The notes under the pieces: generated by a model
Seen by the model: the letters and a program-made list of their open reading frames with translations, nothing else
Databases searched by the model: none
What the model was told of the DNA's origin: nothing
Part shown: positions 7,502 through 15,843 of the stretch, piece after piece
How positions within the stretch are numbered: position 1 is the stretch's first letter
Layout: every line of letters starts with the position of its first letter
NCBI GenBank assembly: GCA_021737865.1
Contig: JAIPDC010000003.1
Location: 1 to 47,604 of the forward strand
Origin: Rhodoferax sp.
Lineage (GTDB): Bacteria; Pseudomonadota; Gammaproteobacteria; Burkholderiales; Burkholderiaceae_C
Direction of reading: 5' to 3'
DNA length: 47,604 nucleotides
Program-made: the position numbers and the translations under genes

Positions 7502-9358
7502 ATGACCAGACTCTGGGATACCTCAAGCATCCAGCCTTGCGATGACATCGTCATGGCGGGCGAAACCATACCCGCGGTGTTCTGGAACGCGGTCGCCAAA
7601 CGCGGCCCCACTGTCTGGATGCGCCAAAAGCATCTGGGCCTGTGGCGCAGCTGGACCTGGAACCAGACCGCCGACGCCGTGCGCGAGATTGCCGCTGGCC
7701 TGATCAGTCTGGGCTTTGCCAAGGGCGACTGCGCCTCCATTCTGGCCAACACGGTGGTCGAGTGGGTCTGGGCCGACCTGGCCGTGTTGTCGGCAGGTGG
7801 CGTGTCCAACGGCGTCTACCCGACCGACGCCGCCTCACAGTTGCAGTTTTTGTGCGAAGACTCCCGCACCACCGTGCTGTTTGTCGAAGATGACGAGCAA
7901 CTCGACAAGGCGCTGGAAGTGCGCGCCGGCTTGCCCCTGCTGCGCAAAGTTGTCGTGTTTGACATGGAGGGCCTGCGGGAGTTGAACGACCCAGGCGTCA
8001 TCAGCCTGGACGCACTGCGCGCATTGGGGCGGGACTACCTGCAGCAGCATCCCGGAGCGGTGGAGCAGCGGGTGCAAATGTGCAAACCCGAAGACCTGGC
8101 CATCCTGGTCTACACCTCGGGCACCACCGGCAAGCCCAAGGGCGCCATGCATTTGCACCAGGGTCTGGTGTTCACCGTGCGCGGCTACAACACGCTGGTG
8201 GCGCAGGATGAGCGCGACGAGCGGATGTGCTTTCTGCCGCTGTGCCACATCGCCGAGCGCATGGGGGGCGAGTACTTTGCGCTGTACACGGGGGCCAAAC
8301 TCAACTTCGTCGAAAACCCCGAGACCATTCCGGAAAACGTGCGCGAGATTGCCCCCACCGTATTCACGGCCGTGCCCCGGGTATGGGAAAAGTTTTATTC
8401 GGGTGTGATGATTTCGCTCAAAGAAGCGGGCATGGTCCAGCAGGCCGCCTACGCCTGGGGCATCGGCGTGGGCACTGCCATTGCCGAGCGCGTGCTGGCG
8501 GGGCAGCCGGTGAGCGCCTGGCTGAAGATCCAGTTCACGCTGGCGCGGTGGCTGGTGCTGAACAACGTGCGCAAGCTCATTGGCATTCACCGGGCGCGCT
8601 TTCTGGTGACCGGTGCAGCGCCCATTTCGCCCGACCTGGTGCGTTGGTACATGGCCCTGGGCCTGCCCATGCTGGAGGTTTGGGGCATGACCGAAACCTG
8701 TGGCGCGTCCACCGGCGTGCCCGCCAGCAAGATGAAGCCCGGCTCCATTGGCCCGGCAGCTGCCTACAACGAGGTCCGGCTGGACCCGACCACCGGCGAG
8801 ATTCTGGTGCGCGGCAAAAATGTGTTTGCCGGCTACCTGAACCTGCCCGAGAAAACTGCCGAGACCATCGACTCTGACGGTTGGCTGCACACCGGTGACG
8901 TGGGTGTAGTGGATGCAGACGGCTACTACCGCATCACCGACCGCATGAAGGACATCATCATCACCGCGGGCGGCAAGAACGTAACGCCCAGCGAGCTGGA
9001 AAACGATCTCAAGTTTTCGCCCTACATCACCGACGCGGTGGTCATTGGCGACAAGCGCCCCTACCTGGTGGCCATCGTCATGATCGACCAGGAAAACGTG
9101 GAAAAATTCGCACAAGATGCCGATGTACCGTTTAGCAACTACGCATCGCTGACCCATTCCGCCGAGGTTCAGGCGCTGATCCAGAGCGAGTTGGACCGGG
9201 TCAACAAGAAATTTGCAAGGGTGGAGCAGATCAAGAAATTCTTCCTGCTGGAAACCCAGTTGACCGCCGAAGACGAGGAACTCACCCCCACCATGAAGCT
9301 CAAACGCAAGCTGGTCGAGGCCAAGTATGCTGCGCAAATCGAAGCCATGTACCGCTAA
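7502..9358 (+). CDS. AMP-forming long-chain-type acyl-CoA ligase in the liv operon
   Basis: A 618-residue ANL-superfamily enzyme that makes acyl-AMP and then acyl-CoA. The P-loop YTSGTTGKPKG lies near residues 203-213, the A5 motif is WGMTETCG, A7/A8 is GDVGVVDADGYYRITDRMKD, and the C-terminal catalytic Lys region is TPTMKLKRKLVEAKY. Length and layout fit the long-chain/bubblegum-like branch rather than short-chain Acs. AGGA (7491-7494) sits 7 nt before the ATG. Its place between livF and the binding-protein gene suggests that the imported acid is activated to its CoA thioester on entry. The substrate (fatty, dicarboxylic or aromatic acid) is not identifiable from the sequence. Confidence 0.88.
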   Translation: MTRLWDTSSIQPCDDIVMAGETIPAVFWNAVAKRGPTVWMRQKHLGLWRSWTWNQTADAVREIAAGLISLGFAKGDCASILANTVVEWVWADLAVLSAGGVSNGVYPTDAASQLQFLCEDSRTTVLFVEDDEQLDKALEVRAGLPLLRKVVVFDMEGLRELNDPGVISLDALRALGRDYLQQHPGAVEQRVQMCKPEDLAILVYTSGTTGKPKGAMHLHQGLVFTVRGYNTLVAQDERDERMCFLPLCHIAERMGGEYFALYTGAKLNFVENPETIPENVREIAPTVFTAVPRVWEKFYSGVMISLKEAGMVQQAAYAWGIGVGTAIAERVLAGQPVSAWLKIQFTLARWLVLNNVRKLIGIHRARFLVTGAAPISPDLVRWYMALGLPMLEVWGMTETCGASTGVPASKMKPGSIGPAAAYNEVRLDPTTGEILVRGKNVFAGYLNLPEKTAETIDSDGWLHTGDVGVVDADGYYRITDRMKDIIITAGGKNVTPSELENDLKFSPYITDAVVIGDKRPYLVAIVMIDQENVEKFAQDADVPFSNYASLTHSAEVQALIQSELDRVNKKFARVEQIKKFFLLETQLTAEDEELTPTMKLKRKLVEAKYAAQIEAMYR

Positions 9359-9407
9359 CCCCACTGCCACCCATCACCGTTACCCACCACCACCAGGAGA
9401 CTTGAAA

Positions 9408-10622
9408 ATGAAGAAAAAAACCACTCTAGCCCTCGCAGCCATTGCGCTGACAGCTACCGTTTCGATAGCAGCTGAACAGCAGGGCGTGACCAAGACCGAG
9501 ATTCTGGTCGGCAGCATTCAGGACCTCTCGGGCCCGCTGGCCGGGTATGGCAAGCAGCTGCGTAACGGCATGCAACTGCGCGCCGAAGAGGCCAACGAGC
9601 AAGGTGGCGTGCACGGCCGCAAGATCAAGCTGGTTGTGGAAGACGACGGCTATGACCCCAAAAAATCGGTACTGGCGGCGCAAAAGCTGGTGAACCAGGA
9701 AAAGATCTTCATCATGGCCGGCCACCTGGGAACCGCCCAGAACCTGGCGGCCATGCCGGTGCAGTTCGAAAAAAATGTGGTCAACCTTTTCCCGCTGACC
9801 GCCGCGCGTGAAATGTACGAACCACTGCACCGCCTGAAATACTCGTTTGCCGCGCCCTACTTTGATCAGATTCGCATTACCTTGCCGAAAATGGTCAAAG
9901 ACAAGAATGTGAAGAAAGTCTGCTCGATTTACCAGGACGACGACTTTGGTCTGGAAGTGCATCGCGGCGCTGAGGCAGGCCTCAAGACCATCGGCGTGGA
10001 ACTGACCGAAAAGACCAGCTTCAAGCGCGGGGCCACTGATTTCTCGTCCCAGGTCGCCAAGATGAAGGCTGCAGGCTGCGAGTTGGTGGTGCTGGGCACC
10101 ATCATCCGCGAGACCATCGGCACCATTGGCGAGTCGCGCAAGACCGGCTTCAGCCCCATCTTCCTGGGCTCCAGCGCCGCCTACACGGACCTGATCCACA
10201 AACTCGGTGGTAAGGCGATGGACGGCATGTACGCCACCATGACGGTCGCCAACCCCTACCTGGACGATGCCTCGCCCGCCATCCGCTTCTGGGCGGCCAA
10301 GTACAAGACCAAGTTCAACGAAGATCCTGCGGTGTTCTCGGTCTACGGCTATCTGGTGATGGACTCGTTCATTGCCGCGGCACAGAAAGTCGGCCCCAAC
10401 CTGACCTCGGACAACTTCGTCAAAACCATGGACACCATGAGCTTTACCGACCCCTTGTTTGGCAGCGCCCCATCGTCATACACCGCCACCAAACGCCTGG
10501 GCAGCGATGCGTCACGCCTGTCGCAGATTCAGGACGGAAAGTGGAAAGTCGTGTCGGAATACCTGAGCAGCGCATCGGTAGCAGCCGAAGCAGCACCTGC
10601 CAAGGCACCGGCGAAGAAGTAA
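9408..10622 (+). CDS. livK: ABC transporter periplasmic substrate-binding protein (LivK family)
   Basis: A 404-residue secreted type I periplasmic binding protein. The Sec signal peptide is MKKKTTLALAAIALTATVSIA, cleaved about residue 22-23 before AEQQ. The mature part begins with GVTKTEILVGSIQDLSGPLAGYGK, the usual first strand and ligand loop of this family. The C-terminus is Ala/Pro/Lys-rich (AAPAKAPAKK). AGGAG (9395-9399) lies 8 nt before the ATG at 9408, so a 27-codon upstream in-frame extension is rejected. It is the last gene of the operon and delivers substrate to LivHM. I use livK as a family label; leucine specificity is not implied. Confidence 0.9.
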   Translation: MKKKTTLALAAIALTATVSIAAEQQGVTKTEILVGSIQDLSGPLAGYGKQLRNGMQLRAEEANEQGGVHGRKIKLVVEDDGYDPKKSVLAAQKLVNQEKIFIMAGHLGTAQNLAAMPVQFEKNVVNLFPLTAAREMYEPLHRLKYSFAAPYFDQIRITLPKMVKDKNVKKVCSIYQDDDFGLEVHRGAEAGLKTIGVELTEKTSFKRGATDFSSQVAKMKAAGCELVVLGTIIRETIGTIGESRKTGFSPIFLGSSAAYTDLIHKLGGKAMDGMYATMTVANPYLDDASPAIRFWAAKYKTKFNEDPAVFSVYGYLVMDSFIAAAQKVGPNLTSDNFVKTMDTMSFTDPLFGSAPSSYTATKRLGSDASRLSQIQDGKWKVVSEYLSSASVAAEAAPAKAPAKK

Positions 10623-10639
10623 CTCCCGCCACTCCAAGA

Positions 10640-10668
10640 ATGGCCACCTGCGGGTGGCCATTTATCTT
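10640..10668 (+). terminator. Rho-independent terminator of the liv operon
   Basis: Stem ATGGCCACC (10640-10648), loop TGCG, stem GGTGGCCAT (10653-10661), then TTATCTT. It sits 18 nt after the livK stop and before the converging MFS gene. The 16-nt core GCCACCTGCGGGTGGC is identical to the terminator core at 32129-32144. Confidence 0.85.
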
Positions 10669-10681
10669 GCAAGTGCTGCGT

Positions 10682-11947
10682 TTACCGCTTGAGCAACGCT
10701 CTGGATGCCACGGTGACGAGCAGAAAAAACAGCACACCGGCAACACCCATTGCAGCGTCCGAATACAGGCCGGCATTGCTGCCCGACTGGTCGTAAAAAT
10801 GGCTGTTCAGAATGCCCATGTAGGCAATCGGCGTGTTCGACAGAGAAGCAAAAATGCTGTACTTGGTGGCCACCGCGCCGGTGCCAATGGCTTCCAATGT
10901 GACCGCTGTGAAGGCGGCATAACACAGACCACTGATGAATCCGTACGACAGCACAAAAACGTAGTACATCGTCAAATTGTGTGGCGCCCAGGCCATCAAC
11001 ACGGCACAGACCGACATCACCAGACCGAACACGGCATAGGCCAGTTTGCGATCCATGCGGTCACAGAAATACCCACCCACCATGCAACCCACGGCCGACA
11101 ACAGACCGCTCAGCGCGCCGCTGGTCGCAGCGACATCACCGGCACTGGCGCCCCACTCGGTGGCGAATAGTGGAAACAGACTGCCGGCAGCGCCCGAGCC
11201 AATCGGCAGGAAACAGATCAACAAACCCAGATAGCCCAACCGCGAACTGGCCACCTGCCAAAGGTCGAGAAAAACGCGCTTGACCGCTCGCCACACCGGC
11301 ACAGAATGGGGCCATGAAGCAGCTCCTTGCGGTTCATCTGCAAGCGCGGGCAGGTGGGGCTCGGGTTCGGTCGTGTAGAGGATCGCAAAACCCGTGAGCA
11401 AACAGACTGCGGCCAGCACCACACCGGGCAACCAGGCAACCGTGGTGTTTTCAGCAATCACCAAAGCCAATCCGCCACCCAGCCCGCCGCCGCCCAAATT
11501 GCCCGCCTGAAACCAGCCGGCGGTGCGCCCCAGTTGACCGGGTGCGGTGTTGTACGCCATCAGGCTCTCGACGGCCATGCTCAAAAAAGCCGTCGCAAAA
11601 TTGCCCGCCACCACCAGCACCCGCAACCATGGCAAACCTGCTTCCGTAGCCGGAATCATGCCAAGCAACGCAATGCCAAGTGCGCTCGCGATGCTGGCCA
11701 TGACATACCACTGCTTGCGGCTCAGGGTGAGGTCAACCAGTGGCGCGTACAGAAATTTGAAGGTGTGAGGCAAAAAGCTCAGGCCTGTGAGCACCGCAAT
11801 GGTCACCGGGTCGACGCCGGCCCGCCCCAGCAGGTAAACAACGGTCACGCCCAAAAAACCGCTGGTCGCTCCAAACGGAATAACCAGCAGCAAGAACACG
11901 AACGGATGCGTGTAGTGGCGCGCAGACGGCGCTGGTGTCCCCGTCAT
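10682..11947 (-). CDS. MFS transporter (AmpG/SLC33-like)
   Basis: A 421-residue integral inner-membrane protein with about 12 hydrophobic segments and a central cytoplasmic loop near residues 205-230 (EPEPHLPALADEPQG). The first helix HPFVFLLLVIPFGATSGF and the loop LVDLTLSRKQWY resemble the AmpG/acetyl-CoA transporter branch of the major facilitator superfamily, and CDRMDRK in the second half is the repeated MFS A-like motif. It is the last gene of a minus-strand acyl-CoA operon, and its ATG overlaps the GNAT stop (ATGA). A role in moving a CoA-pathway substrate or product is inference; no substrate can be named. Confidence 0.8.
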   Translation of the reverse strand: MTGTPAPSARHYTHPFVFLLLVIPFGATSGFLGVTVVYLLGRAGVDPVTIAVLTGLSFLPHTFKFLYAPLVDLTLSRKQWYVMASIASALGIALLGMIPATEAGLPWLRVLVVAGNFATAFLSMAVESLMAYNTAPGQLGRTAGWFQAGNLGGGGLGGGLALVIAENTTVAWLPGVVLAAVCLLTGFAILYTTEPEPHLPALADEPQGAASWPHSVPVWRAVKRVFLDLWQVASSRLGYLGLLICFLPIGSGAAGSLFPLFATEWGASAGDVAATSGALSGLLSAVGCMVGGYFCDRMDRKLAYAVFGLVMSVCAVLMAWAPHNLTMYYVFVLSYGFISGLCYAAFTAVTLEAIGTGAVATKYSIFASLSNTPIAYMGILNSHFYDQSGSNAGLYSDAAMGVAGVLFFLLVTVASRALLKR

Positions 11948-12471
11948 GGCAGGGCAATACCAGGCGGCTTAGGATGGAACCGTGCCATTGAGTAGCTGTC
12001 CACATACTGGCCATTGCGCATGGCGTATCCGGTATGGGTGCCTTCGATGGAGAAACCGAACTTTCGATACAGAGCCAGTGCGCGTGCGTTGTCGGTGTAA
12101 ACATCCAGCTCCAATCGAAGCGCACCCATCCAGTTGTCGGCATAGTCACACAACGCGGCCATCAGCGCGCGGCCCACGCCCTGACCCTGGGCCGCGGGCG
12201 CAACAGAGATGCCCAACATCAGTGCGTGACGACGGCGCAACGCGTTGCCAGCCGGATGCAACCCCGCGGAACCCACAACCGTACCATCCTGTTCTGCCAC
12301 CAGCAACAGGTCAATCTTTCCGGGCGTACTGTTTTCGGTCAGCCGCGTGCGCCAGAGTTCTTCATGGGTGTAGGGCATTTGCATCAGCCCCGGAAACACT
12401 CCCGGGTCACCCATGATGCGGGCATAGGCAGCAGCGTCGTTAACGCTTGCGCGTCGCACGGTGATGGACAT
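11944..12471 (-). CDS. GNAT N-acetyltransferase, YhhY/AaaT-like
   Basis: A 175-residue single GNAT domain using acetyl-CoA. The pyrophosphate-binding motif A is QGQGVGRALM (about residues 95-104), and ELDVYTDNARALALYRKFGF followed by EGTHTGYAMRNGQYVDSYSMAR closely resembles Escherichia coli YhhY. YhhY is reported as an L-amino acid N-acetyltransferase (AaaT). The ATG has AGGAAA about 6 nt upstream. Its 3' end overlaps the MFS start, so the two are probably coupled; acetylation followed by export is a possible pairing. The actual acceptor here is unknown. Confidence 0.8.
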   Translation of the reverse strand: MSITVRRASVNDAAAYARIMGDPGVFPGLMQMPYTHEELWRTRLTENSTPGKIDLLLVAEQDGTVVGSAGLHPAGNALRRRHALMLGISVAPAAQGQGVGRALMAALCDYADNWMGALRLELDVYTDNARALALYRKFGFSIEGTHTGYAMRNGQYVDSYSMARFHPKPPGIALP

Positions 12472-12516
12472 GGAATTTCCTGCTAAATGGGTCGAAACGA
12501 CAGACCCCCGTTTGTA

Positions 12517-13014
12517 TCAGGAAACGATGTAAGCACCGGCTCCGGTGGACATGAGCTTGCCGTCTGCCCCCAAAAACTCCATGCGCGTAGAGGCCACGCG
12601 CGAGCCCAGGCGCATGACTTCGGCGCGCAACTCAAAGCGATCGCTGATACCAGGGCGCAGGTAGTCGATACGCAAGTCAATGGTGCCGAGCTTGCTGAAG
12701 CGGTGCAGGCGCTGCAAGGGCTCCTCGTCCATGTGGCGGGCGCCAATGGCGGCCATGACGGCCAGCCCGCCCATGGCGTCCAGCCCCGCGCTGATCACAC
12801 CACCGTGGACGCGGTTGTAGCTGTAGTGCCCCACCAGCTCGGGCTTCATGGCGATGAACCCCACAACCCGCTGAGGTGTGATGGATGCGATCTTCAGGCC
12901 CAGCACAGTATTGAATACGATGGACTCCTCAAAGATCTTGGTCAGGCCCTTGATGAATTCAGGCTCAAATTCGACCGGATTTTCCGCGCTGGCATGTGGT
13001 GTGGTTTTTGGCAT
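12517..13014 (-). CDS. Acyl-CoA thioesterase, YigI/PaaI-like hotdog protein
   Basis: A 165-residue hotdog-fold thioesterase. The active-site motif HGGVISAGLDAMGGLA near residues 69-84 and the later SKLGTIDLRIDYLRPG block match Escherichia coli YigI, a medium/long-chain acyl-CoA thioesterase, almost segment by segment. It hydrolyses acyl-CoA in the cytoplasm and would release CoA from intermediates of the surrounding dehydrogenase/SDR operon. It begins 9 bp after the acyl-CoA dehydrogenase stop without an evident Shine-Dalgarno. The first 15 residues are poorly conserved, so a later start is possible but no better candidate is visible. Confidence 0.82.
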   Translation of the reverse strand: MPKTTPHASAENPVEFEPEFIKGLTKIFEESIVFNTVLGLKIASITPQRVVGFIAMKPELVGHYSYNRVHGGVISAGLDAMGGLAVMAAIGARHMDEEPLQRLHRFSKLGTIDLRIDYLRPGISDRFELRAEVMRLGSRVASTRMEFLGADGKLMSTGAGAYIVS

Positions 13015-13023
13015 GGCGCAGTA

Positions 13024-14199
13024 TCACAGACCCAACTGACGGGAAGCCAACTCTTTCATGATTTCTTCGGCGCCGCCGCCAATCATCATGACCTTGACCT
13101 CACGGTAAATCCGCTCGCAAGCTGTGCCGCGCATGTATCCCATGCCGCCCAGAATCTGCACGCCCTGGTCGGCGCAGAACTGCATGGTCTGCGTGGCGTG
13201 GTTCTTGAGCAGGCAGACCTGCGCCACCCACTCGGCACCCTTGGCGGCCTTGTCACCGCGGTCACCCGCGTCCGCCCGTGCGGACACGGCGTTCAACCAG
13301 GCACGGGTGGACTCGATGCGCATCTTCATGTCCATGAGCTTGTGGCGGATCACCTGGTGGTCGACCAGGGCGGAGCCAAAGGTCTTGCGCTGGCGTGCCC
13401 AGCTCAGCGCCTCGTCATAGCAGCATTCGGAAAAGCCCAGGGCCATGGCGGCCATGGACAGGCGCTCGCCATTGAAGTTAGTCAGGATGATCTTGAAGCC
13501 GGAACCTTCCTCGCCCACCAGATTGCTGGCCGGGACGCGCACATTGTCAAAGCGCAATTGCGCAGTGTCCGAACACAACCAGCCCATTTTTTTCAATGGG
13601 CTGCGCGACAGGCCCACCGCATCACCGGGCACCATCAGCATGGAAATGCCCATGGGACCTTTGTTCTTCAGGTCCGTGCGCACCGCCACCGTCAACCAGT
13701 CAGCGCGCATGCCCGAAGTGATGAAGACCTTCTCACCATCGACCACATATTCATCGCCCTCCAGCCGCGCAGTTGTTTTCAGAGCCGACACATCGGTGCC
13801 ACCACCGGGCTCGGTAATAGCCAGCGCCGCGATCTTTTTGCCCGCCAGCACATCGGGTATGACCTTTTGTTGCAATGCGGGGCTGCCGTGGCGCACCACC
13901 GGTGGCAGGCCAATGTTGTGGCTGAACAGGCTGGCCATCAGGCCACCGCTGCCACCGGTGCGCGCCAGCGCAATCGTCAGGGCGTTGCGCAAGACCCACG
14001 GCGCAGGTGTGCCACCAAACGCTTCGGGGTACCCCATGGCGAGCCATCCCATTTCCGCTGCGCGGTGGTACAGGCCGCGCGGGAACTCACCTGCCTCTTC
14101 CCACGCTTCGAGATTCGGAGTGACTTCGGTCTGCACGAAGCGTCGCGCAGCATCTTCTACCTGGGTGATGTCTTCCTGTTCAATCGCGTTAGCTGACAT
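13024..14199 (-). CDS. Acyl-CoA dehydrogenase, long-chain/isovaleryl type
   Basis: A 391-residue flavoprotein that forms trans-2-enoyl-CoA and passes electrons to ETF. The FAD/substrate signature is ALAITEPGGGTDVSAL (125-140), and the C-terminal signature is ILGGMGYMRGTACERIYREVK. The usual catalytic Glu in the YEGT motif is replaced (IGGGAEEIMKE), exactly as in mammalian LCAD. The likely base is Glu245 in NFNGERLSM, the helix-G position used by LCAD and isovaleryl-CoA dehydrogenase. It lies between the SDR gene (27 bp gap) and the thioesterase gene in one operon. Chain length or branching of the substrate is not determined. Confidence 0.9.
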   Translation of the reverse strand: MSANAIEQEDITQVEDAARRFVQTEVTPNLEAWEEAGEFPRGLYHRAAEMGWLAMGYPEAFGGTPAPWVLRNALTIALARTGGSGGLMASLFSHNIGLPPVVRHGSPALQQKVIPDVLAGKKIAALAITEPGGGTDVSALKTTARLEGDEYVVDGEKVFITSGMRADWLTVAVRTDLKNKGPMGISMLMVPGDAVGLSRSPLKKMGWLCSDTAQLRFDNVRVPASNLVGEEGSGFKIILTNFNGERLSMAAMALGFSECCYDEALSWARQRKTFGSALVDHQVIRHKLMDMKMRIESTRAWLNAVSARADAGDRGDKAAKGAEWVAQVCLLKNHATQTMQFCADQGVQILGGMGYMRGTACERIYREVKVMMIGGGAEEIMKELASRQLGL

Positions 14200-14226
14200 G
14201 GTGGGTGAGGCTTTAAAAGTGGGGGG

Positions 14227-15111
14227 TTACTGGGTGAAAATTTTTGGCGTCTGTGCCCGGTGAAAACCGTTGAATGGCTTGACCGACTCGCGCGCCTGCA
14301 CCGCCGCATCGGGCACGCGCATGGGGTAGCCCGCGCGGGCTTGTGGGCGGGCGCCGTCAATGCGCAAGGTGGTGCCGCTGATGAATGACGCCGCAGGGCT
14401 GAGCAAAAACACAATGCCGGCGGCTGTCTCGGCCTCGGTGCCAAAGCGCCCGGCAGGAATGGTCCTGGCCATTTCCCGGATCATGGGTGCCATCTCTGCG
14501 GGGTAGTTGTCCATGCCGCTGGAGGCGATGTAGCCAGGCGCCACGGCGTTGACGCGGACTCCTCTTGCGGCCCACTCCATCGCAGCCGTTTCGGTAAAAC
14601 TGACCATGCCGGCCCTTGCGGCACCGCTGTGACCCATGCCCGGCATGGAACCCCACATGTCGGCAACGATATTGACGATGCTGCCGCCATGCTTGTTCAT
14701 GCATTGCAGGTAACACTCGCGTGCCATCAAAAAGCCGCCGGTCAGGTTGGTATTGACCACCGCCTCCCAACCCTTGGCGCTGATGGCTTCGAGCGGCGTC
14801 ATGAACTGGCCGCCGGCGTTGTTCACCAAGCCGTCGATTGGCCCGTGCTCGGACACGATGGCGGCTACTGTCTGCTTGACCACGTCTTCCTGGCGGATGT
14901 CACAAACCTGAAAACTGGCGCGCCCGCCGTCTTGCGTGATCTCATCAGCCACCTTTTGCAGCTTCTCGGCCTTGCGCCCAACCAGTGCCACCTGTGCGCC
15001 CAAAGACGCCAACTCATGCGCCACACAACGCCCGATTCCGGAGCCCCCCCCGGTGACAACGACCACGCGGCCGGCGAATAAATCAGGGGCAAAAACAGAA
15101 CGGTATGTCAT
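14227..15111 (-). CDS. SDR-family oxidoreductase resembling peroxisomal trans-2-enoyl-CoA reductase (PECR)
   Basis: A 294-residue Rossmann-fold SDR. The cofactor motif is TGGGSGIG (20-27), then NNAG (97-100). The usual catalytic Tyr-x3-Lys reads S162...R166, within GHSGAARAGM. The PECR/DECR branch has the same kind of substitution (HSGAARAGV), and the later LLSPAASFISG also matches PECR. A C-terminal extension of about 38 residues follows IDGARP. The expected reaction is NADPH-dependent reduction of a 2-enoyl-CoA or a related step. I prefer the ATG at 15111 over the upstream TTG at 15123, which would touch the TetR stop. It is the first structural gene after the TetR gene. Confidence 0.8.
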   Translation of the reverse strand: MTYRSVFAPDLFAGRVVVVTGGGSGIGRCVAHELASLGAQVALVGRKAEKLQKVADEITQDGGRASFQVCDIRQEDVVKQTVAAIVSEHGPIDGLVNNAGGQFMTPLEAISAKGWEAVVNTNLTGGFLMARECYLQCMNKHGGSIVNIVADMWGSMPGMGHSGAARAGMVSFTETAAMEWAARGVRVNAVAPGYIASSGMDNYPAEMAPMIREMARTIPAGRFGTEAETAAGIVFLLSPAASFISGTTLRIDGARPQARAGYPMRVPDAAVQARESVKPFNGFHRAQTPKIFTQ

Positions 15112-15123
15112 ACAGACGCTCAA

Positions 15124-15786
15124 TCAGTTCAAAAATAAGGCCATGGCGGCGTCGGTCAAATCCTGCACGGACGCGCCTTTCTTGGGGTCGAACCACTGGA
15201 CTGACCAATTCAAAGCACCCAGAATCAGCAACCGCGCCAACCCCACCGGCGCGCGCAATTGCCCACTCGAATGCAGCGCGGTCAGCACCGGCATCCACAA
15301 AGACTCGTACTCAGAAATCAGTTGCGCCAGCCGGTTTCGCTCCTGCTCCGGCAACGAGCGTGACTCGTACAGCATCACCGGCACAAAGTCGTTGCCTGGC
15401 CCGAGCAACACACCAAAGTGCACTTGAACCAGTTGGCGCAGTTGCTCGCTTGCAGGCAAAGCTGCATGCCCCGGCGACTGCACCGCTGCCCGCTGGCGCT
15501 CCAGCGCGGCGTGCATGCCTTCCTCCATCACTGCGAACAGCAGGGCTTCTTTGCTTTTGAAATGGTAGAACGGAGAGCCGCTTTGCATACCCGCTGCGGC
15601 GGCTATGTCGCGGGTCGTGGTGGCGGCAAAACCCTGGCGCCGAAAGAGCGATGCAGCTGCACCGAGGAGGGCAATGCGTCGATTGCCGTCGTCGCGCTCG
15701 TCTACCGTTTTGCGAGGACGTCCACGCGGACGCCTGGCGGTGGCGGTGGCGGTGGCGGTTTCAAGCAGGGTTGCATCGTCGGTCAT
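15124..15786 (-). CDS. TetR-family regulator with AT-hook-like N-terminus
   Basis: A 220-residue repressor. The HTH lies near residues 55-90 (TTTRDIAAAAGMQSGSPFYH, then FKSKEALLFAVM). The C-terminal ligand domain has a conserved YESRSLPEQERNRL segment. The N-terminal tail carries alternating Thr-Ala, encoded by four perfect GGCGGT units (15736-15759), followed by RRPRGRPRK, an AT-hook-like RGRP core. It heads the SDR-dehydrogenase-thioesterase-GNAT-MFS operon and very likely controls it and itself through the palindrome 22 bp upstream of its start. The ligand is probably an acyl-CoA or free acid, which is inference. No good ribosome site precedes the ATG. Confidence 0.85.
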   Translation of the reverse strand: MTDDATLLETATATATARRPRGRPRKTVDERDDGNRRIALLGAAASLFRRQGFAATTTRDIAAAAGMQSGSPFYHFKSKEALLFAVMEEGMHAALERQRAAVQSPGHAALPASEQLRQLVQVHFGVLLGPGNDFVPVMLYESRSLPEQERNRLAQLISEYESLWMPVLTALHSSGQLRAPVGLARLLILGALNWSVQWFDPKKGASVQDLTDAAMALFLN

Positions 15787-15807
15787 GCCGCGACGATACC
15801 AAATTCA

Positions 15808-15843
15808 ATTATTTTTAGCAAGCAAATGCTTGGTGAAAATAAT
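15808..15843. promoter_or_regulatory. 36-nt palindromic operator upstream of the TetR gene
   Basis: The core CAAGC-AAAT-GCTTG (15819-15832) is flanked by ATTATTTT (15808-15815) and AAAATAAT (15836-15843). All arms are perfectly complementary and symmetric around 15825.5; only the 3-nt spacers TAG/GTG break the symmetry. It lies between the TetR start and the kinase stop, touching the stop codon by one base. This is the expected place for an autoregulatory TetR site. A role as terminator of the kinase gene is less likely because the stem ends are AT-rich and no T-run follows. Confidence 0.75.

Noticed and set aside
7835-9370. 511-codon open frame on the minus strand
   Set aside because: Mirror frame of the acyl-CoA ligase gene, whose plus-strand motifs are complete.
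9444-9475. Resemblance of GCTACCGTTTCGATAGCAGC to the start of the 60-nt repeat
   Set aside because: It lies in the signal-peptide codons of the binding protein, and the rest of the repeat pattern does not follow.
12487-14196. 569-codon open frame on the plus strand
   Set aside because: Antisense to the thioesterase and acyl-CoA dehydrogenase genes, His-rich composition typical of reversed frames.
13024-14199. Inactive acyl-CoA dehydrogenase because the YEGT glutamate is missing
   Set aside because: The LCAD/isovaleryl branch uses a helix-G glutamate, and Glu245 is present in the right context, so the enzyme is probably active.
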